Notes under the pieces: model-generated | What the model saw: the letters and a program-made list of their open reading frames with translations, nothing else | The model's database searches: none | What the model was told of the DNA's origin: nothing | Assembly: GCF_001750165.1 (NCBI RefSeq) | Contig: NZ_CP015411.1 | Location: forward strand, 2,136,001 to 2,200,000 | Direction of reading: 5' to 3' | Length of the DNA: 64,000 bases | Origin: Pseudoalteromonas luteoviolacea | GTDB lineage: Bacteria; Pseudomonadota; Gammaproteobacteria; Enterobacterales; Alteromonadaceae | Part shown: piece by piece, positions 16,202-24,725 of the stretch | Layout of the letters: every line of letters starts with the position of its first letter | How positions within the stretch are numbered: the first letter of the stretch is position 1 | Translations under genes and position numbers: made by a program

Positions 16202-17641
16202 ATGTCATCTGTTATTAAGCATTTTTTGAATGATCCAAAACTTTTACTCAATGCCGTCGGCGAAGGGATATATGGCTTTGACTTGTCTGGTAATGCTGTT
16301 TTTATTAACCCTGCAGCAGAAAAAATGACAGGATGGGGAGCAGAAGAATTACTTGGAAAGAAGATCCATCAGTATCACCATCATAGCCACCCAGATGGTA
16401 GCGAATACCCAGCCGATGAATGCCAAATTTATAAAACCATGTTTGATGGTGAAACGCGTTATGTGAAAGGAGAGGTTTTTTGGCGTAAAGATGGGAGTTG
16501 CTTTCCGGTTGAGTATACGTCGACACCTGTATATCGAGATGGTCAAGTGATAGGGGCTGTTGCGATATTTCGCGATATTTCACAGCAAGAGGAAACAGAG
16601 CAAGCACTTCGTGATGCGCTCAAGCAAGTGCAATCTTTATCAGAGCAATTAAAAGACGAAAATAGCTATCTGTTGTCCGAAATTAATCAAAATTGGCAAG
16701 GTTCTGGTTTGGTGGGCCAAAGCCATGTTTTCAACCGTATGCTTGAGCAAATCAAGTTAGTTAGTACAACTGACAGTACAGTGCTTGTTTTAGGTGAAAA
16801 TGGTACAGGTAAAGAGCTAGTTGCACGAAACCTACACGCCTTAAGTGGTCGCTCAAAAATGCCTTTTGTACGTGTGAATTGTGCTGCATTTTCGCCAAGC
16901 TTGTTAGAGTCAGAATTATTTGGTCATGAAAAAGGCGCGTTTACAGGTGCGCATGATAAGAGAAAAGGGCGTTTTGAGCTTGCACACAATGGTACCTTGT
17001 TTTTAGATGAAATTGGTGAGCTACCTCAGGAGGCGCAAAGCAAGCTACTACGTGTACTACAAGAGCAAGAGTTTGAGCGTGTCGGTGGAACAAAAACCAT
17101 ATCCGTTAATATACGAGTAATTGCAGCAACAAACAGAGACCTGTGGCAAATGGTGGAAGAGGGAGCGTTTAGGATGGACTTATATTATCGATTAAATGTA
17201 TTCCCTATTAAAGTGCCTCCGCTTCGTGAAAGAGCAGAAGATTTACCTATGCTGTGTGCCAACATGATTAATAAGCTTAATGTTCGGTTAGGCAAGCAAA
17301 TCAAGGGGATAGCGAAAGCATCTTTAATCAAATTAGAGTCCTATGATTGGCCCGGTAATATCAGAGAGCTTCAGAATATTTTGGAGCGTGAAGCGATTTT
17401 AGCAAGCGGTTACACATTGCATTTGTCACAGCCTTTACACATAGATGAGAATGTTGCCATTAAAGGTGAGACAGCAGTTCGTTTGGATGAAGTTCAAAAG
17501 CTCCATATTATTAAAGTGTTAGAGATGAGCGGTTGGAAAATTTCAGGTGCGCACGGTGCCGCTGAAAAGCTTGGATTAAATGAAAGTACACTGCGCTCTA
17601 AGATGAAAAAGTTAGGGATTGATAAAAAACGTGATATTTAA
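16202..17641 (+). CDS. PAS-domain sigma-54-dependent transcriptional activator
   Basis: An N-terminal PAS sensor (about 10-130; LLNAVGEGIYGFDLSG ... AVAIFRDIS) is followed by a short coiled linker and a sigma-54 AAA+ domain (about 165-395). That domain has Walker A GENGTGKE, the sigma-54 contact loop GAFTGA and Walker B GTLFLDEIGE. A Fis-type helix-turn-helix ends the protein (AAEKLGLNESTLRSKMKKLG). Three candidate starts occur in a row (TTG, ATG, ATG); the second ATG is best spaced from GAGG. The PAS ligand is unknown; oxygen, redox or nitric oxide are reasonable guesses from context. Its likely target is ccoG, 139 bases downstream, through identical palindromes and a sigma-54 promoter. Confidence 0.92.
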   Translation: MSSVIKHFLNDPKLLLNAVGEGIYGFDLSGNAVFINPAAEKMTGWGAEELLGKKIHQYHHHSHPDGSEYPADECQIYKTMFDGETRYVKGEVFWRKDGSCFPVEYTSTPVYRDGQVIGAVAIFRDISQQEETEQALRDALKQVQSLSEQLKDENSYLLSEINQNWQGSGLVGQSHVFNRMLEQIKLVSTTDSTVLVLGENGTGKELVARNLHALSGRSKMPFVRVNCAAFSPSLLESELFGHEKGAFTGAHDKRKGRFELAHNGTLFLDEIGELPQEAQSKLLRVLQEQEFERVGGTKTISVNIRVIAATNRDLWQMVEEGAFRMDLYYRLNVFPIKVPPLRERAEDLPMLCANMINKLNVRLGKQIKGIAKASLIKLESYDWPGNIRELQNILEREAILASGYTLHLSQPLHIDENVAIKGETAVRLDEVQKLHIIKVLEMSGWKISGAHGAAEKLGLNESTLRSKMKKLGIDKKRDI

Positions 17642-17643
17642 TG
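17630..17643 (+). promoter_or_regulatory. second, imperfect activator site overlapping the activator stop codon
   Basis: CGTGATATTTAATG keeps ten bases of the reverse complement of the CGTGAAATATCACG site. It lies 20 bp, about two helical turns, upstream of the perfect copy, so two dimers could bind on one face of the DNA. Confidence 0.45.
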
Positions 17644-17649
17644 AGGGTT

Positions 17650-17663
17650 CGTGAAATATCACG
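17650..17663 (+). promoter_or_regulatory. upstream activating palindrome of ccoG
   Basis: CGTGAAATATCACG is identical in all 14 bases to the site before the activator gene. Its centre lies about 96 bases before the start expected from the sigma-54 promoter, a normal enhancer distance. Confidence 0.7.
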
Positions 17664-17699
17664 TTTAGTGAGAAGGTGCTTTTATAAATATTTTTTATA

Positions 17700-17712
17700 T
17701 ATCAATGGTTTA
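17700..17712 (+). promoter_or_regulatory. IHF-type site between enhancer and sigma-54 promoter
   Basis: TATCAATGGTTTA matches the IHF consensus WATCAANNNNTTR at every defined position, within an AT-rich stretch. A DNA bend here would bring the enhancer-bound activator onto polymerase. Confidence 0.55.
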
Positions 17713-17726
17713 TATATCTTTCAGTT

Positions 17727-17742
17727 TGGTCTGAAAGTTGCA
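17727..17742 (+). promoter_or_regulatory. sigma-54 promoter of ccoG
   Basis: TTGGTCTGAAAGTTGCA has the required GG (17728-17729), ten bases, then GC (17740-17741), with TTGG and TTGCA as in the consensus. The predicted start is near 17753, 28 bases before the ccoG ATG. Confidence 0.75.
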
Positions 17743-17780
17743 AACTAATAATCGTGTTCCACTTACCGTAAGCAAGTAAT

Positions 17781-19163
17781 ATGAAGTTTGATATTAAAGA
17801 AGAGGATATGATCATTAAGCCCTATAAACAAGAAGGGCCGATATATATTCGAGAGCAAAAGGGGTTCTTTCAGTCAATCCGCCGTAACCTCGGTTGGATT
17901 TTGATGTTGATATTTATTGCCATTCCTTGGATCCCATACAAGGACCAACAAGCGGTACTTTTAGATGTTGCTAGTCAGCAATTTAGAATATTTGGCCAAA
18001 CATTTTTACCTCATGACTTTATGATTTTAGCCTGGGTATTTATGGCAGGCGCATTTGGTTTGTTTTTTGTCACCAATTGGCTAGGCCGAGTATGGTGTGG
18101 CTATACCTGCCCTCAAACAATTTGGATGTTAATGTTTACTTGGGTTGAACATCGAGTAGAGGGGACTCGAAATCAGAGAGTTAAACTTGATAAGTCCAAT
18201 TGGACTACCCAAAAAGCGTTTCGAAAAACAGTTAAGCATGCGATTTGGTTATTGATCTCTTTATTTACCGCGACCTCTTTTATGGCCTATTTTGTGCCAG
18301 CAAAAACTTTATATATAGAAATGTTCACGCTAGAGTGGTCTGGTTTAGTAAGTTTTTGGGTGTTTCTATTTGCTTTTTGTACTTATGGAAATGCCGGTTT
18401 TTTAAGAGAAAAGATGTGCAATGTGGCTTGCCCATATTCACGCTTTCAATCAGTGATGTTTGATAAAGACACCTTACTTGTAACTTATGATACATCGCGC
18501 GGAGAAAGTCGTGGTCCAAGGAAGCGAAAATCTGATCATAAAGCGCAAGGGCTTGGAGATTGTGTAGACTGTAACTTGTGTGTTGAAGTGTGCCCTGCGG
18601 GCATAGATATACGGAATGGTCTTCAATATGAATGCATCAATTGTGGGTTATGTATAGATGCGTGTGATGACACCATGTCTAAGTTTGGTTATCAAACAGG
18701 ATTAATACAGTATGTTAGTGAAAATCAAACAGCTGGAAAAACCTCAAGCCCTTTGAGGCTTAAACTTGTCGGCTATGCAGGACTATTTGCGGTTATACTC
18801 GTAACCATGGCTATTTGGGCATTTAATCGCACGCCCATTGAAGCATCAGTTATTCGTGATCGTAATGCGCTTTATCGGGTTAATTACGAAGGGTTAGTCG
18901 AAAACCCATACACATTAAGCATTATAAATAAGACGCAGCAAACGCTGCAATACAAAGTGAGCTTCAGTGGCTTAAGTAATGCAAAACTAAATGCCCCACA
19001 AAAAATTGAGATACAAGGCGGTAAGATGTTACTTGTGCCTGTAACGATTGCGGCTGATGGCTATGATATTCTCAGCAAGCGAACCCCAATTCAATTTACA
19101 ATTTCCGCGAATGAAGATAGCAGTATTTCAATTACGAAAGACAGTTATTTTTACAAAAACTAG
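17781..19163 (+). CDS. ccoG: CcoG/RdxA-type membrane polyferredoxin, cytochrome oxidase accessory protein
   Basis: This 460-residue inner membrane protein has about five hydrophobic segments, the NosR/NapH-like cysteine motif CGYTCPQT, and two ferredoxin clusters (CVDCNLCVEVCP and CINCGLCIDAC, about 255-300). A C-terminal periplasmic domain of about 110 residues follows. CcoG proteins reduce copper for assembly of the CuB site of cbb3 oxidase. Here the gene is apart from the cco operon and appears to be driven by the sigma-54 activator next to it. It could be the only ccoG of the genome or a condition-specific paralogue. The Shine-Dalgarno is weak, and a later in-frame ATG is too close to its own GAGG. 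Confidence 0.93.
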   Translation: MKFDIKEEDMIIKPYKQEGPIYIREQKGFFQSIRRNLGWILMLIFIAIPWIPYKDQQAVLLDVASQQFRIFGQTFLPHDFMILAWVFMAGAFGLFFVTNWLGRVWCGYTCPQTIWMLMFTWVEHRVEGTRNQRVKLDKSNWTTQKAFRKTVKHAIWLLISLFTATSFMAYFVPAKTLYIEMFTLEWSGLVSFWVFLFAFCTYGNAGFLREKMCNVACPYSRFQSVMFDKDTLLVTYDTSRGESRGPRKRKSDHKAQGLGDCVDCNLCVEVCPAGIDIRNGLQYECINCGLCIDACDDTMSKFGYQTGLIQYVSENQTAGKTSSPLRLKLVGYAGLFAVILVTMAIWAFNRTPIEASVIRDRNALYRVNYEGLVENPYTLSIINKTQQTLQYKVSFSGLSNAKLNAPQKIEIQGGKMLLVPVTIAADGYDILSKRTPIQFTISANEDSSISITKDSYFYKN

Positions 19164-19192
19164 TGTTTTAGTAGAGCACTGGGTTATTCCTC

Positions 19193-19217
19193 AAAGGGCC
19201 ATTTGGCCCTTTTTTAT
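19193..19217 (+). terminator. rho-independent terminator after ccoG
   Basis: AAAGGGCC and GGCCCTTT pair around a four-base loop, and the T run continues. It begins 30 bases after the ccoG stop. Confidence 0.9.
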
Positions 19218-19547
19218 AAAAATTATATGCCAAATGGACTATGTCAATTACATATTTTGCTTTGTACTATCAGAATATTGAAAGAAGAAAATCACCTGAG
19301 CTGTGATTATTTTTTTGGAAGTATTGTGCAGTGCCTGCAAGTCATGAACTTGATGAATGCCTGTAATATATAGATCTGTCATACAGACAGGCCTTAAATT
19401 TTAAAACGTATAGGCCACACAAATTGTCGAAATCAATCAGTTATTAAGAGCTTCTAAGCTGTTTTTATTTGTATTGTTTAGCGTTAGCTTATCTATTTAT
19501 GTTTGAAAGTTTTAAGCACAGATATGGTGGATGTTGTTACTACATTT
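19217..19547. other. convergent spacer between ccoG and uspE
   Basis: No convincing ORF is present. A second hairpin, AATCAC/GTGATT at 19290-19308 followed by seven T, would act as a plus-strand backup terminator. A further structure, GCCTGT/ACAGGC with an internal CTGTC/GACAG, lies at 19359-19392. A small RNA ending at the first hairpin is conceivable, but no good promoter was found. Confidence 0.45.
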
Positions 19548-19576
19548 AAGAAAAGTCCGATATTAAAAATCGGACT
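19548..19576 (-). terminator. rho-independent terminator after uspE
   Basis: AGTCCGAT and ATCGGACT form a perfect 8-bp stem with a 7-base loop, followed on the minus strand by TTTTCTT. It is ten bases past the uspE stop. Confidence 0.85.
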
Positions 19577-19585
19577 GCAGAGGGG

Positions 19586-20509
19586 TTAGTTTTCTAGTGG
19601 GCTCTTATAGCCGTCAGGTTTGAGTGCTAAAACGTCGCAATCTAAGCTGTCAATAACATGTTCCGCGGTATTGCCTATTAACGCTGCGCTTAACCCAGTT
19701 CTTCCGACTGTACCAATAACGACAAGCTCAGCTGACTTTTTCTCGGCGACAGAAGGGATCACATCTTCTGGTAGCCCTTCTTCGATGATACAAGTCTCTC
19801 TTGCTATGTTAAATTGACTGGCTAAAGACCAGGTTTCATCCTCATGATGCTTTTTAACCGCTTCACTATACTGAGATGGATTAAACTCCGGGATTTCTAT
19901 TGCAATATTGACGGGCGTCGCAGGATAAGTATTGACTAGGCTTAAAGAGGCATCGGCGAGATCACAGATAAATAATGCGTCTTTAATGATACGTTTGTTT
20001 AACTCTTGGTGTTGTTCGCTGTCGCTTACAGAGTTTACTGCTGCGATGATTTCACCATGCTCTGGCCAAGCGTGCTCTTTTACTAAAAGTACAGGAGCAG
20101 GGCACTTTCGTATTAGGTGCCAATCAGTGGGTGTAAATATCACAGACTTTAATGTATCGTGCTGATGTGTAGACTTGATCACCATGTCAAACTGCTCATC
20201 TAGTACTTCTTCAATAATGGCTTCATAAGGGCGGTTATGCCACACGACTTTTGCTCGAATATCGAGGTCAGCATACTTTTCTATAAAGACATTAATCCAT
20301 TCCTCTCGATCTTTGATGACCGCGTGTCTCATTGCTTCTCGCTCATCTTTAGAGAGCATAGTCGTCATCTCATACGAGAAGTCATAGATTGAAAGAAATG
20401 CTGTTATTTTTGCACCGGTTTTCTTGGCGAGACTAATCGAGCGTTCAAGGCTATTTTGTTGCTCTTTAGTGGGATCAATAACAGTGAGAATTCTCTTTAT
20501 TTTGTCCAT
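19586..20509 (-). CDS. uspE: tandem universal stress protein UspE
   Basis: Two Usp domains lie in tandem, about 3-145 and 150-300; the second ends with a nucleotide-loop-like segment (VIGTVGRTGLSAALIGNTAEHV). The length of 307 residues fits UspE, a cytoplasmic stress protein. Its place directly downstream of fnr is the same as in E. coli. AGGAGGC precedes the ATG. An FNR-like box about 92 bases before the start suggests anaerobic induction. The exact biochemical function of UspE is not established. Confidence 0.92.
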   Translation of the reverse strand: MDKIKRILTVIDPTKEQQNSLERSISLAKKTGAKITAFLSIYDFSYEMTTMLSKDEREAMRHAVIKDREEWINVFIEKYADLDIRAKVVWHNRPYEAIIEEVLDEQFDMVIKSTHQHDTLKSVIFTPTDWHLIRKCPAPVLLVKEHAWPEHGEIIAAVNSVSDSEQHQELNKRIIKDALFICDLADASLSLVNTYPATPVNIAIEIPEFNPSQYSEAVKKHHEDETWSLASQFNIARETCIIEEGLPEDVIPSVAEKKSAELVVIGTVGRTGLSAALIGNTAEHVIDSLDCDVLALKPDGYKSPLEN

Positions 20510-20594
20510 AAAAGCCTCCTATGGCACTTGGCTAATCAATATACTTTGAGTGTAACTGATATAGCCAAGGTATAAAGTGAATTCGGCACAAATA

Positions 20595-20608
20595 TTGGTT
20601 TAGATCAA
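20595..20608 (-). promoter_or_regulatory. FNR-like box upstream of uspE
   Basis: Read on the plus strand, TTGGT-TTAG-ATCAA matches the FNR consensus at 9 of 10 positions. It overlaps the last codons of fnr and lies about 92 bases before the uspE start. A TATACC-like -10 lies near 20570-20575. Confidence 0.5.
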
Positions 20609-21333
20609 GCAGTAATACCTGCAGCAGCAGCTAAGCCTTCAGGCTCTAGAATGGTAATAAATTTACCTTCCACCTTAATTAACCCTGCTTTTTGAAAGCG
20701 ACTTAACAGGCGGCTGATAGTTTCAACTGTTAGGCCTAAGTAGTTGCCTATTTCACCTCGAGTCATAGTAAAGCGGAACTCTTTTCGAGAGAAACCACGT
20801 TCACCAAAGCGATTCGATAAGTTAAAAATAAAGGTTGCGAGTCTTTCTTCAGCCGTTTTTTTGTTGAGCAACAATAACATTTCTTGATCATAATTGATTT
20901 CGTTACTCATCAATCGCATAATTTGTTGTCGAAGTTTTGGTAACTTGCCAGCTAGCTCATCGAGTGTTTCAAACGGGATTTCACACACCATTGATGTCTC
21001 AAGGGCTTGAGCAAAACTTTGGTGTTGCATCTTGTTGATGGCATCAAAACCGACTAGATCACCTGCTAGATGAAACCCAGTTATTTGCTCATCACCTTGT
21101 TCAGACAGGGTGTAAGATTTAAATGAGCCAGATCTGACTGCATAAATTGCTTGAAGTTGTGAGCCAGACTCGAATAAAAAGTCCCCTTTGTGTAAAGGCT
21201 TTTTACGTTCGATAATTTCATCGAGCTTGTCCATTTCATTACCATTCAGGGAATAAGGCAGGCAAAGCTGGCTTATGCTGCAATTTGTACAACTGATTGT
21301 ACACTGACTTTTGGAGCGATTATTTAAATCCAT
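20605..21333 (-). CDS. fnr: oxygen-sensing transcription regulator FNR (EtrA)
   Basis: FNR binds TTGAT-N4-ATCAA sites as a dimer when its [4Fe-4S] cluster is intact without oxygen. The ligands Cys15, Cys18, Cys24 and Cys117 are all shifted by exactly five positions from E. coli Cys20, 23, 29 and 122. A cyclic-nucleotide-like beta-roll (about 45-130), dimer helix and helix-turn-helix with recognition segment TVETISRLLSRF (about 205-217) follow. The length of 242 residues is typical. The gene lies between the cco accessory genes and uspE, and is the probable regulator of the FNR boxes in this window. Confidence 0.97.
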   Translation of the reverse strand: MDLNNRSKSQCTISCTNCSISQLCLPYSLNGNEMDKLDEIIERKKPLHKGDFLFESGSQLQAIYAVRSGSFKSYTLSEQGDEQITGFHLAGDLVGFDAINKMQHQSFAQALETSMVCEIPFETLDELAGKLPKLRQQIMRLMSNEINYDQEMLLLLNKKTAEERLATFIFNLSNRFGERGFSRKEFRFTMTRGEIGNYLGLTVETISRLLSRFQKAGLIKVEGKFITILEPEGLAAAAGITA

Positions 21334-21519
21334 AATTAATCCATTACTCTTAGACGCACATAATAAATAAATTCAAAAATTGCCAAAAACAAAAACTCAA
21401 ATATTTTTATTTAAGTTAAGTACTTCGAAATTTTCACCATATAAGCTTTTAAAAACTCCTGCTTTTAACTGCTTATGTACTACTTGCCATTATCTAATAT
21501 TCGCAAGCAGAAAACTAGA

Positions 21520-22188
21520 TTAATCTACTAGTTTATTACTAGTGATGATAATCAAGTAAAATCCATACCACACAAAGAGGTTGCCCAGTGCAACCCGTGT
21601 CACTGTATGATTTAAAAACTTATTGAGCATTTGAGCTGACTGCCCCGCAACGAGTAAGGCAGGGAAAGTGCCTAAAGCAAATGCGACCATAGTCAACGCA
21701 CCATACAGCGCGCTCGTTGCTTGAAGGCTCCATATCAACGCACTATATACTAGGCCACAAGGAAGCCACCCCCATAAAGCGCCATAAGCAAGCGCTTTGG
21801 TTTTGGTATCGATTGGCAAAATGTGTTGATTTAGCTTTACGAGACGTTGCCAAATTATGATATTTCCCAGTTTTTCTAGCCAGTTTAACGTCCCTGCAAG
21901 GCGCATAATATAGAGGCCTACAAGTAACATAAACACACCACTTAAATAAGATAAAGCTAAGCCAAATCCCGTGTGCTGCTTTGCGAGTGACGCTCCCAAG
22001 GTAGCCACTAATAAACCGGCCGTAGCGTAACTTAAAAGCCGACCTAGGTTGTATAAAAAAGCGACGGTAAATGGTTTTTGTTTTGATTGTGCAAGCTGCA
22101 AGCTTGATGCAATACCACCACACATTGCAAGACAGTGTCCACTTCCCATTAGGCCCATAAAAAAAGCACTGGCAAAACTAATTTCCAT
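21520..22188 (-). CDS. SafE/TauE-like (DsbD transmembrane-type) membrane protein of the cco cluster
   Basis: The product of about 222 residues has six hydrophobic segments and two conserved motifs, GSGHCLAMCGG near the N-terminus and WGWLPCGLVYSAL in the middle. These fit the DsbD-2/SafE family found beside ccoS in many proteobacteria, probably involved in copper or thiol handling during oxidase maturation. The ATG at 22188 (MEISFASAFF) is preferred to one twelve codons upstream, because it overlaps the end of ccoS by 11 bases as in a coupled operon. Its exact function is not known. Confidence 0.85.
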   Translation of the reverse strand: MEISFASAFFMGLMGSGHCLAMCGGIASSLQLAQSKQKPFTVAFLYNLGRLLSYATAGLLVATLGASLAKQHTGFGLALSYLSGVFMLLVGLYIMRLAGTLNWLEKLGNIIIWQRLVKLNQHILPIDTKTKALAYGALWGWLPCGLVYSALIWSLQATSALYGALTMVAFALGTFPALLVAGQSAQMLNKFLNHTVTRVALGNLFVWYGFYLIIITSNKLVD

Positions 22189-22351
22189 CGTTACTCTTTT
22201 TATGTTGCTCTTTGTCGTCTTCAAATAAAATGCTATGGGCTTGCTTGTTTAAATCTGAGAACTGTTCACTTTTTACAGCCCAAAAGAATACCCCAATGGC
22301 GATAACGACAAATAAAATAGCGATAGGGATCAATACGTAAATAATACTCAT
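22178..22351 (-). CDS. ccoS: cbb3 oxidase maturation protein CcoS
   Basis: A small 57-residue frame begins MSIIYVLIPIAILFVVIAIG, one membrane helix, followed by VFFWAVKSEQFSDLN and a charged tail, the normal CcoS layout. Its ATG overlaps the ccoI stop (ATGA), and its end overlaps the SafE-like start. CcoS is needed for heme and copper incorporation into the cbb3 oxidase in other proteobacteria. The gene is easily missed because of its size. Confidence 0.9.
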   Translation of the reverse strand: MSIIYVLIPIAILFVVIAIGVFFWAVKSEQFSDLNKQAHSILFEDDKEQHKKSNDGN

Positions 22352-24720
22352 AACTTTAGCAACCTTAATGAGTTAGTAATGACCACAATTGAGCTTGCTG
22401 ACATACCAATTACAGCGAGCCAAGGTGGGACGAGTCCAAGTGCAGCCAAAGGTAAGATAGAACCATTATAAAGCAGCGAAATCGTCAAATTTTGTTTAAT
22501 GATTTGCTTGGTTTTTACAGCCACACCCTGTAGCGTTTTCAGTGAATTTAGATCACTATTTAACAGTACTACATCTGCGGTGTTTTTTGAAATATCCGCG
22601 CCAGTTTCCATTGCAATAGAAAGGTGAGCACTATTAAATACCGGGCTATCATTCACGCCATCGCCAACCATAGCTACAATATGTCCTCTATTTGACCACT
22701 GTTCAACTTCTTGTTGTTTATCCTTTGGTGCGCATGCTTGCTTGTATGAATCTAACCCTAGTTCGTTGGACAAGTTACTTGCCGCTTTTGAGCTATCACC
22801 GGTTAACATATGGCAAGTTAGTCTGTGAGATTGTAAATATTCAATGACTTCAGGTGCACTGGTTCTTACCTTGTCTTGAAGGTAAAAGTCGGCGATGGGG
22901 TGCTTATCGACAAACAGTGTTGCCTGTGCAAAAGATGCGTGACTTCCAAACCAACTAGGTTTACCGATTGCGATATGTTTACCTTCAAACTCACCGCTCA
23001 CTCCGAGCCCTGTTGAAACATGAGCTTGATGTATTTCTATAAAGCTTGGGTTATCGTCAACAAAAGCTTTTGCTATTGGATGCTCTGAGTAACGCTCCAG
23101 TGCGCTTGCAAGAGATAAAATCATCGATTCGGCATATTGCTGATCTAGAATTGTAATGTCAGAAATGGTGAACCGACCTTCAGTGAGGGTACCTGTTTTA
23201 TCGAATGCATATCGACTTACTTTCGGCGCCGTTTCTAACACATGCGCTTCTTTTATCAAAATACCTTTTTTGGTGAGTGTTGCAACTGCGCACGTTAACG
23301 CTGTAGGGATAGCTAAGCTCAAAGCGCAAGGGCAGGTTGCAACTAAAACTGCGATTGTTACCCAAAATGCATGCTCTGGTTCGACATGATACCAACCAAT
23401 TGCTGTAATAGAGGCAAAGATCAGTAAGCAGGCGACAAACCATTGAGCGACCTTATCGGTAACTTCAACAATTTTAGGCCTTTTCATTAACGCATTATGT
23501 TGAAGCTTAATGATCTGATTGAGCAAAGTGTTCTGCCCAACTTTGTTTATTTTTAAAGTGATCACGCCATCATGGTTCAGCGTGCCTGCGTAGACTTGGT
23601 GATTGGCAAACTTTTTGATTGGGAGGTGTTCACCTGTCATCATTGACTCGTCGACTGTGCTGGTGCCTTCAACGACAATCCCATCTGCTGGGATTGTCTC
23701 GCCGGGTTTAACTAAGATTAAATCATTTAACTGTAGGTTTTTGGCCGCAATGACTTCCTCAGCTGCGCCAGCTATACGCCGAGCGGTAAGAGGCAATAGT
23801 TTCTGTAAATTAGCGGTGAACTCACTCGCTTTCATGCGGGCTCTGAACTCTAGATACTTACCAAGTAGCAATAAGAAAGTGAACATGCAGATGGATTCAA
23901 AATAAACCTCACCGACAGACATCACAGTCGCATAACAACTCGCACCATAAGCACCAAAGATTGCCAATGATACTGGCAGGTCCATATTGAGTTGCCGACT
24001 TTTAAGGCCTTTTATCGCATTGATTAAGAATGGAAGGGCAGAATAGAGAATAACGGGGGAGGCTAAAATCAAGCTAATCCAACGGAAGTACTGCTCAAAC
24101 CCATCTTCCATGCCTGAAAACATGCCAAAGTACATGGCAAAAGCGAACATCATGACTTGCATTGTCATCAGTCCGGCTACGCCCAAGCGGCGCATATAAG
24201 CTTTTGAAGCGGCTTGTTTCTGTGCGGCTTCTTCATCAGCTTGGAATGGATACGCTTTGTATCCAATTTGCATAAGTGCCCCGATGATTTCACTGAGTTG
24301 AGTCAGTTCATTATTCCACAAGATCATTGCTCTGTGTGTTGATGTATTCACATCCACACGTTTAATTTCTGGTAACGCAAGCAACTGTTTTTCTATAAGC
24401 CATGCACACGCAGCGCAGCTTATTCCTTCAACACTGAGCAATACTTCTTTTAAATTACCTTGCTCAGATACGAAATCTTTTTGAATATCTTGGTTGTCGT
24501 AATTGGTTAATTCTTTTAATTGTTCTGGTACTAGCTCTTCGACTCTACCACTTGTTTCGGTACGAAATTTATAATAGTCACTCATTCCTTGTGCAAGAAT
24601 GGTCTCTGCCACAGCTTGGCAACCTGTACAGCAAACAGGGTTTGCGATTCCTTCGAAAATAACTTCACCTTGAAAGCCAGAAGGCACAGCTTCAAGACAA
24701 TGAAAACAACTTTTTGCCAT
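22348..24720 (-). CDS. ccoI: copper-exporting P1B-type ATPase of cbb3 assembly
   Basis: The 790-residue ATPase has an N-terminal Cys-rich segment (CFHC, CCTGC), a heavy-metal domain with GISCAACAWLIEK, eight membrane helices, the ion-path motif CPC (TCPCALSLAIP), the phosphorylation site DKTGTLTEG and the hinge GDGVNDSP. CcoI/FixI pumps copper out of the cytoplasm for the CuB site of CcoN. It lies five bases after ccoH and is coupled to ccoS. Confidence 0.96.
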   Translation of the reverse strand: MAKSCFHCLEAVPSGFQGEVIFEGIANPVCCTGCQAVAETILAQGMSDYYKFRTETSGRVEELVPEQLKELTNYDNQDIQKDFVSEQGNLKEVLLSVEGISCAACAWLIEKQLLALPEIKRVDVNTSTHRAMILWNNELTQLSEIIGALMQIGYKAYPFQADEEAAQKQAASKAYMRRLGVAGLMTMQVMMFAFAMYFGMFSGMEDGFEQYFRWISLILASPVILYSALPFLINAIKGLKSRQLNMDLPVSLAIFGAYGASCYATVMSVGEVYFESICMFTFLLLLGKYLEFRARMKASEFTANLQKLLPLTARRIAGAAEEVIAAKNLQLNDLILVKPGETIPADGIVVEGTSTVDESMMTGEHLPIKKFANHQVYAGTLNHDGVITLKINKVGQNTLLNQIIKLQHNALMKRPKIVEVTDKVAQWFVACLLIFASITAIGWYHVEPEHAFWVTIAVLVATCPCALSLAIPTALTCAVATLTKKGILIKEAHVLETAPKVSRYAFDKTGTLTEGRFTISDITILDQQYAESMILSLASALERYSEHPIAKAFVDDNPSFIEIHQAHVSTGLGVSGEFEGKHIAIGKPSWFGSHASFAQATLFVDKHPIADFYLQDKVRTSAPEVIEYLQSHRLTCHMLTGDSSKAASNLSNELGLDSYKQACAPKDKQQEVEQWSNRGHIVAMVGDGVNDSPVFNSAHLSIAMETGADISKNTADVVLLNSDLNSLKTLQGVAVKTKQIIKQNLTISLLYNGSILPLAALGLVPPWLAVIGMSASSIVVITNSLRLLKL

Positions 24721-24725
24721 AAGAA

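Noticed and set aside
16563..16600. Repeated GCGATATTTC words resembling the activator palindrome
   Set aside because: They lie inside the PAS coding sequence and encode the common AIFRDIS segment, so protein constraint explains them.
19217..19316. Possible small RNA ending at the AATCAC/GTGATT hairpin
   Set aside because: No convincing promoter was found and the RNA would be only about 40 bases; more likely a backup terminator.
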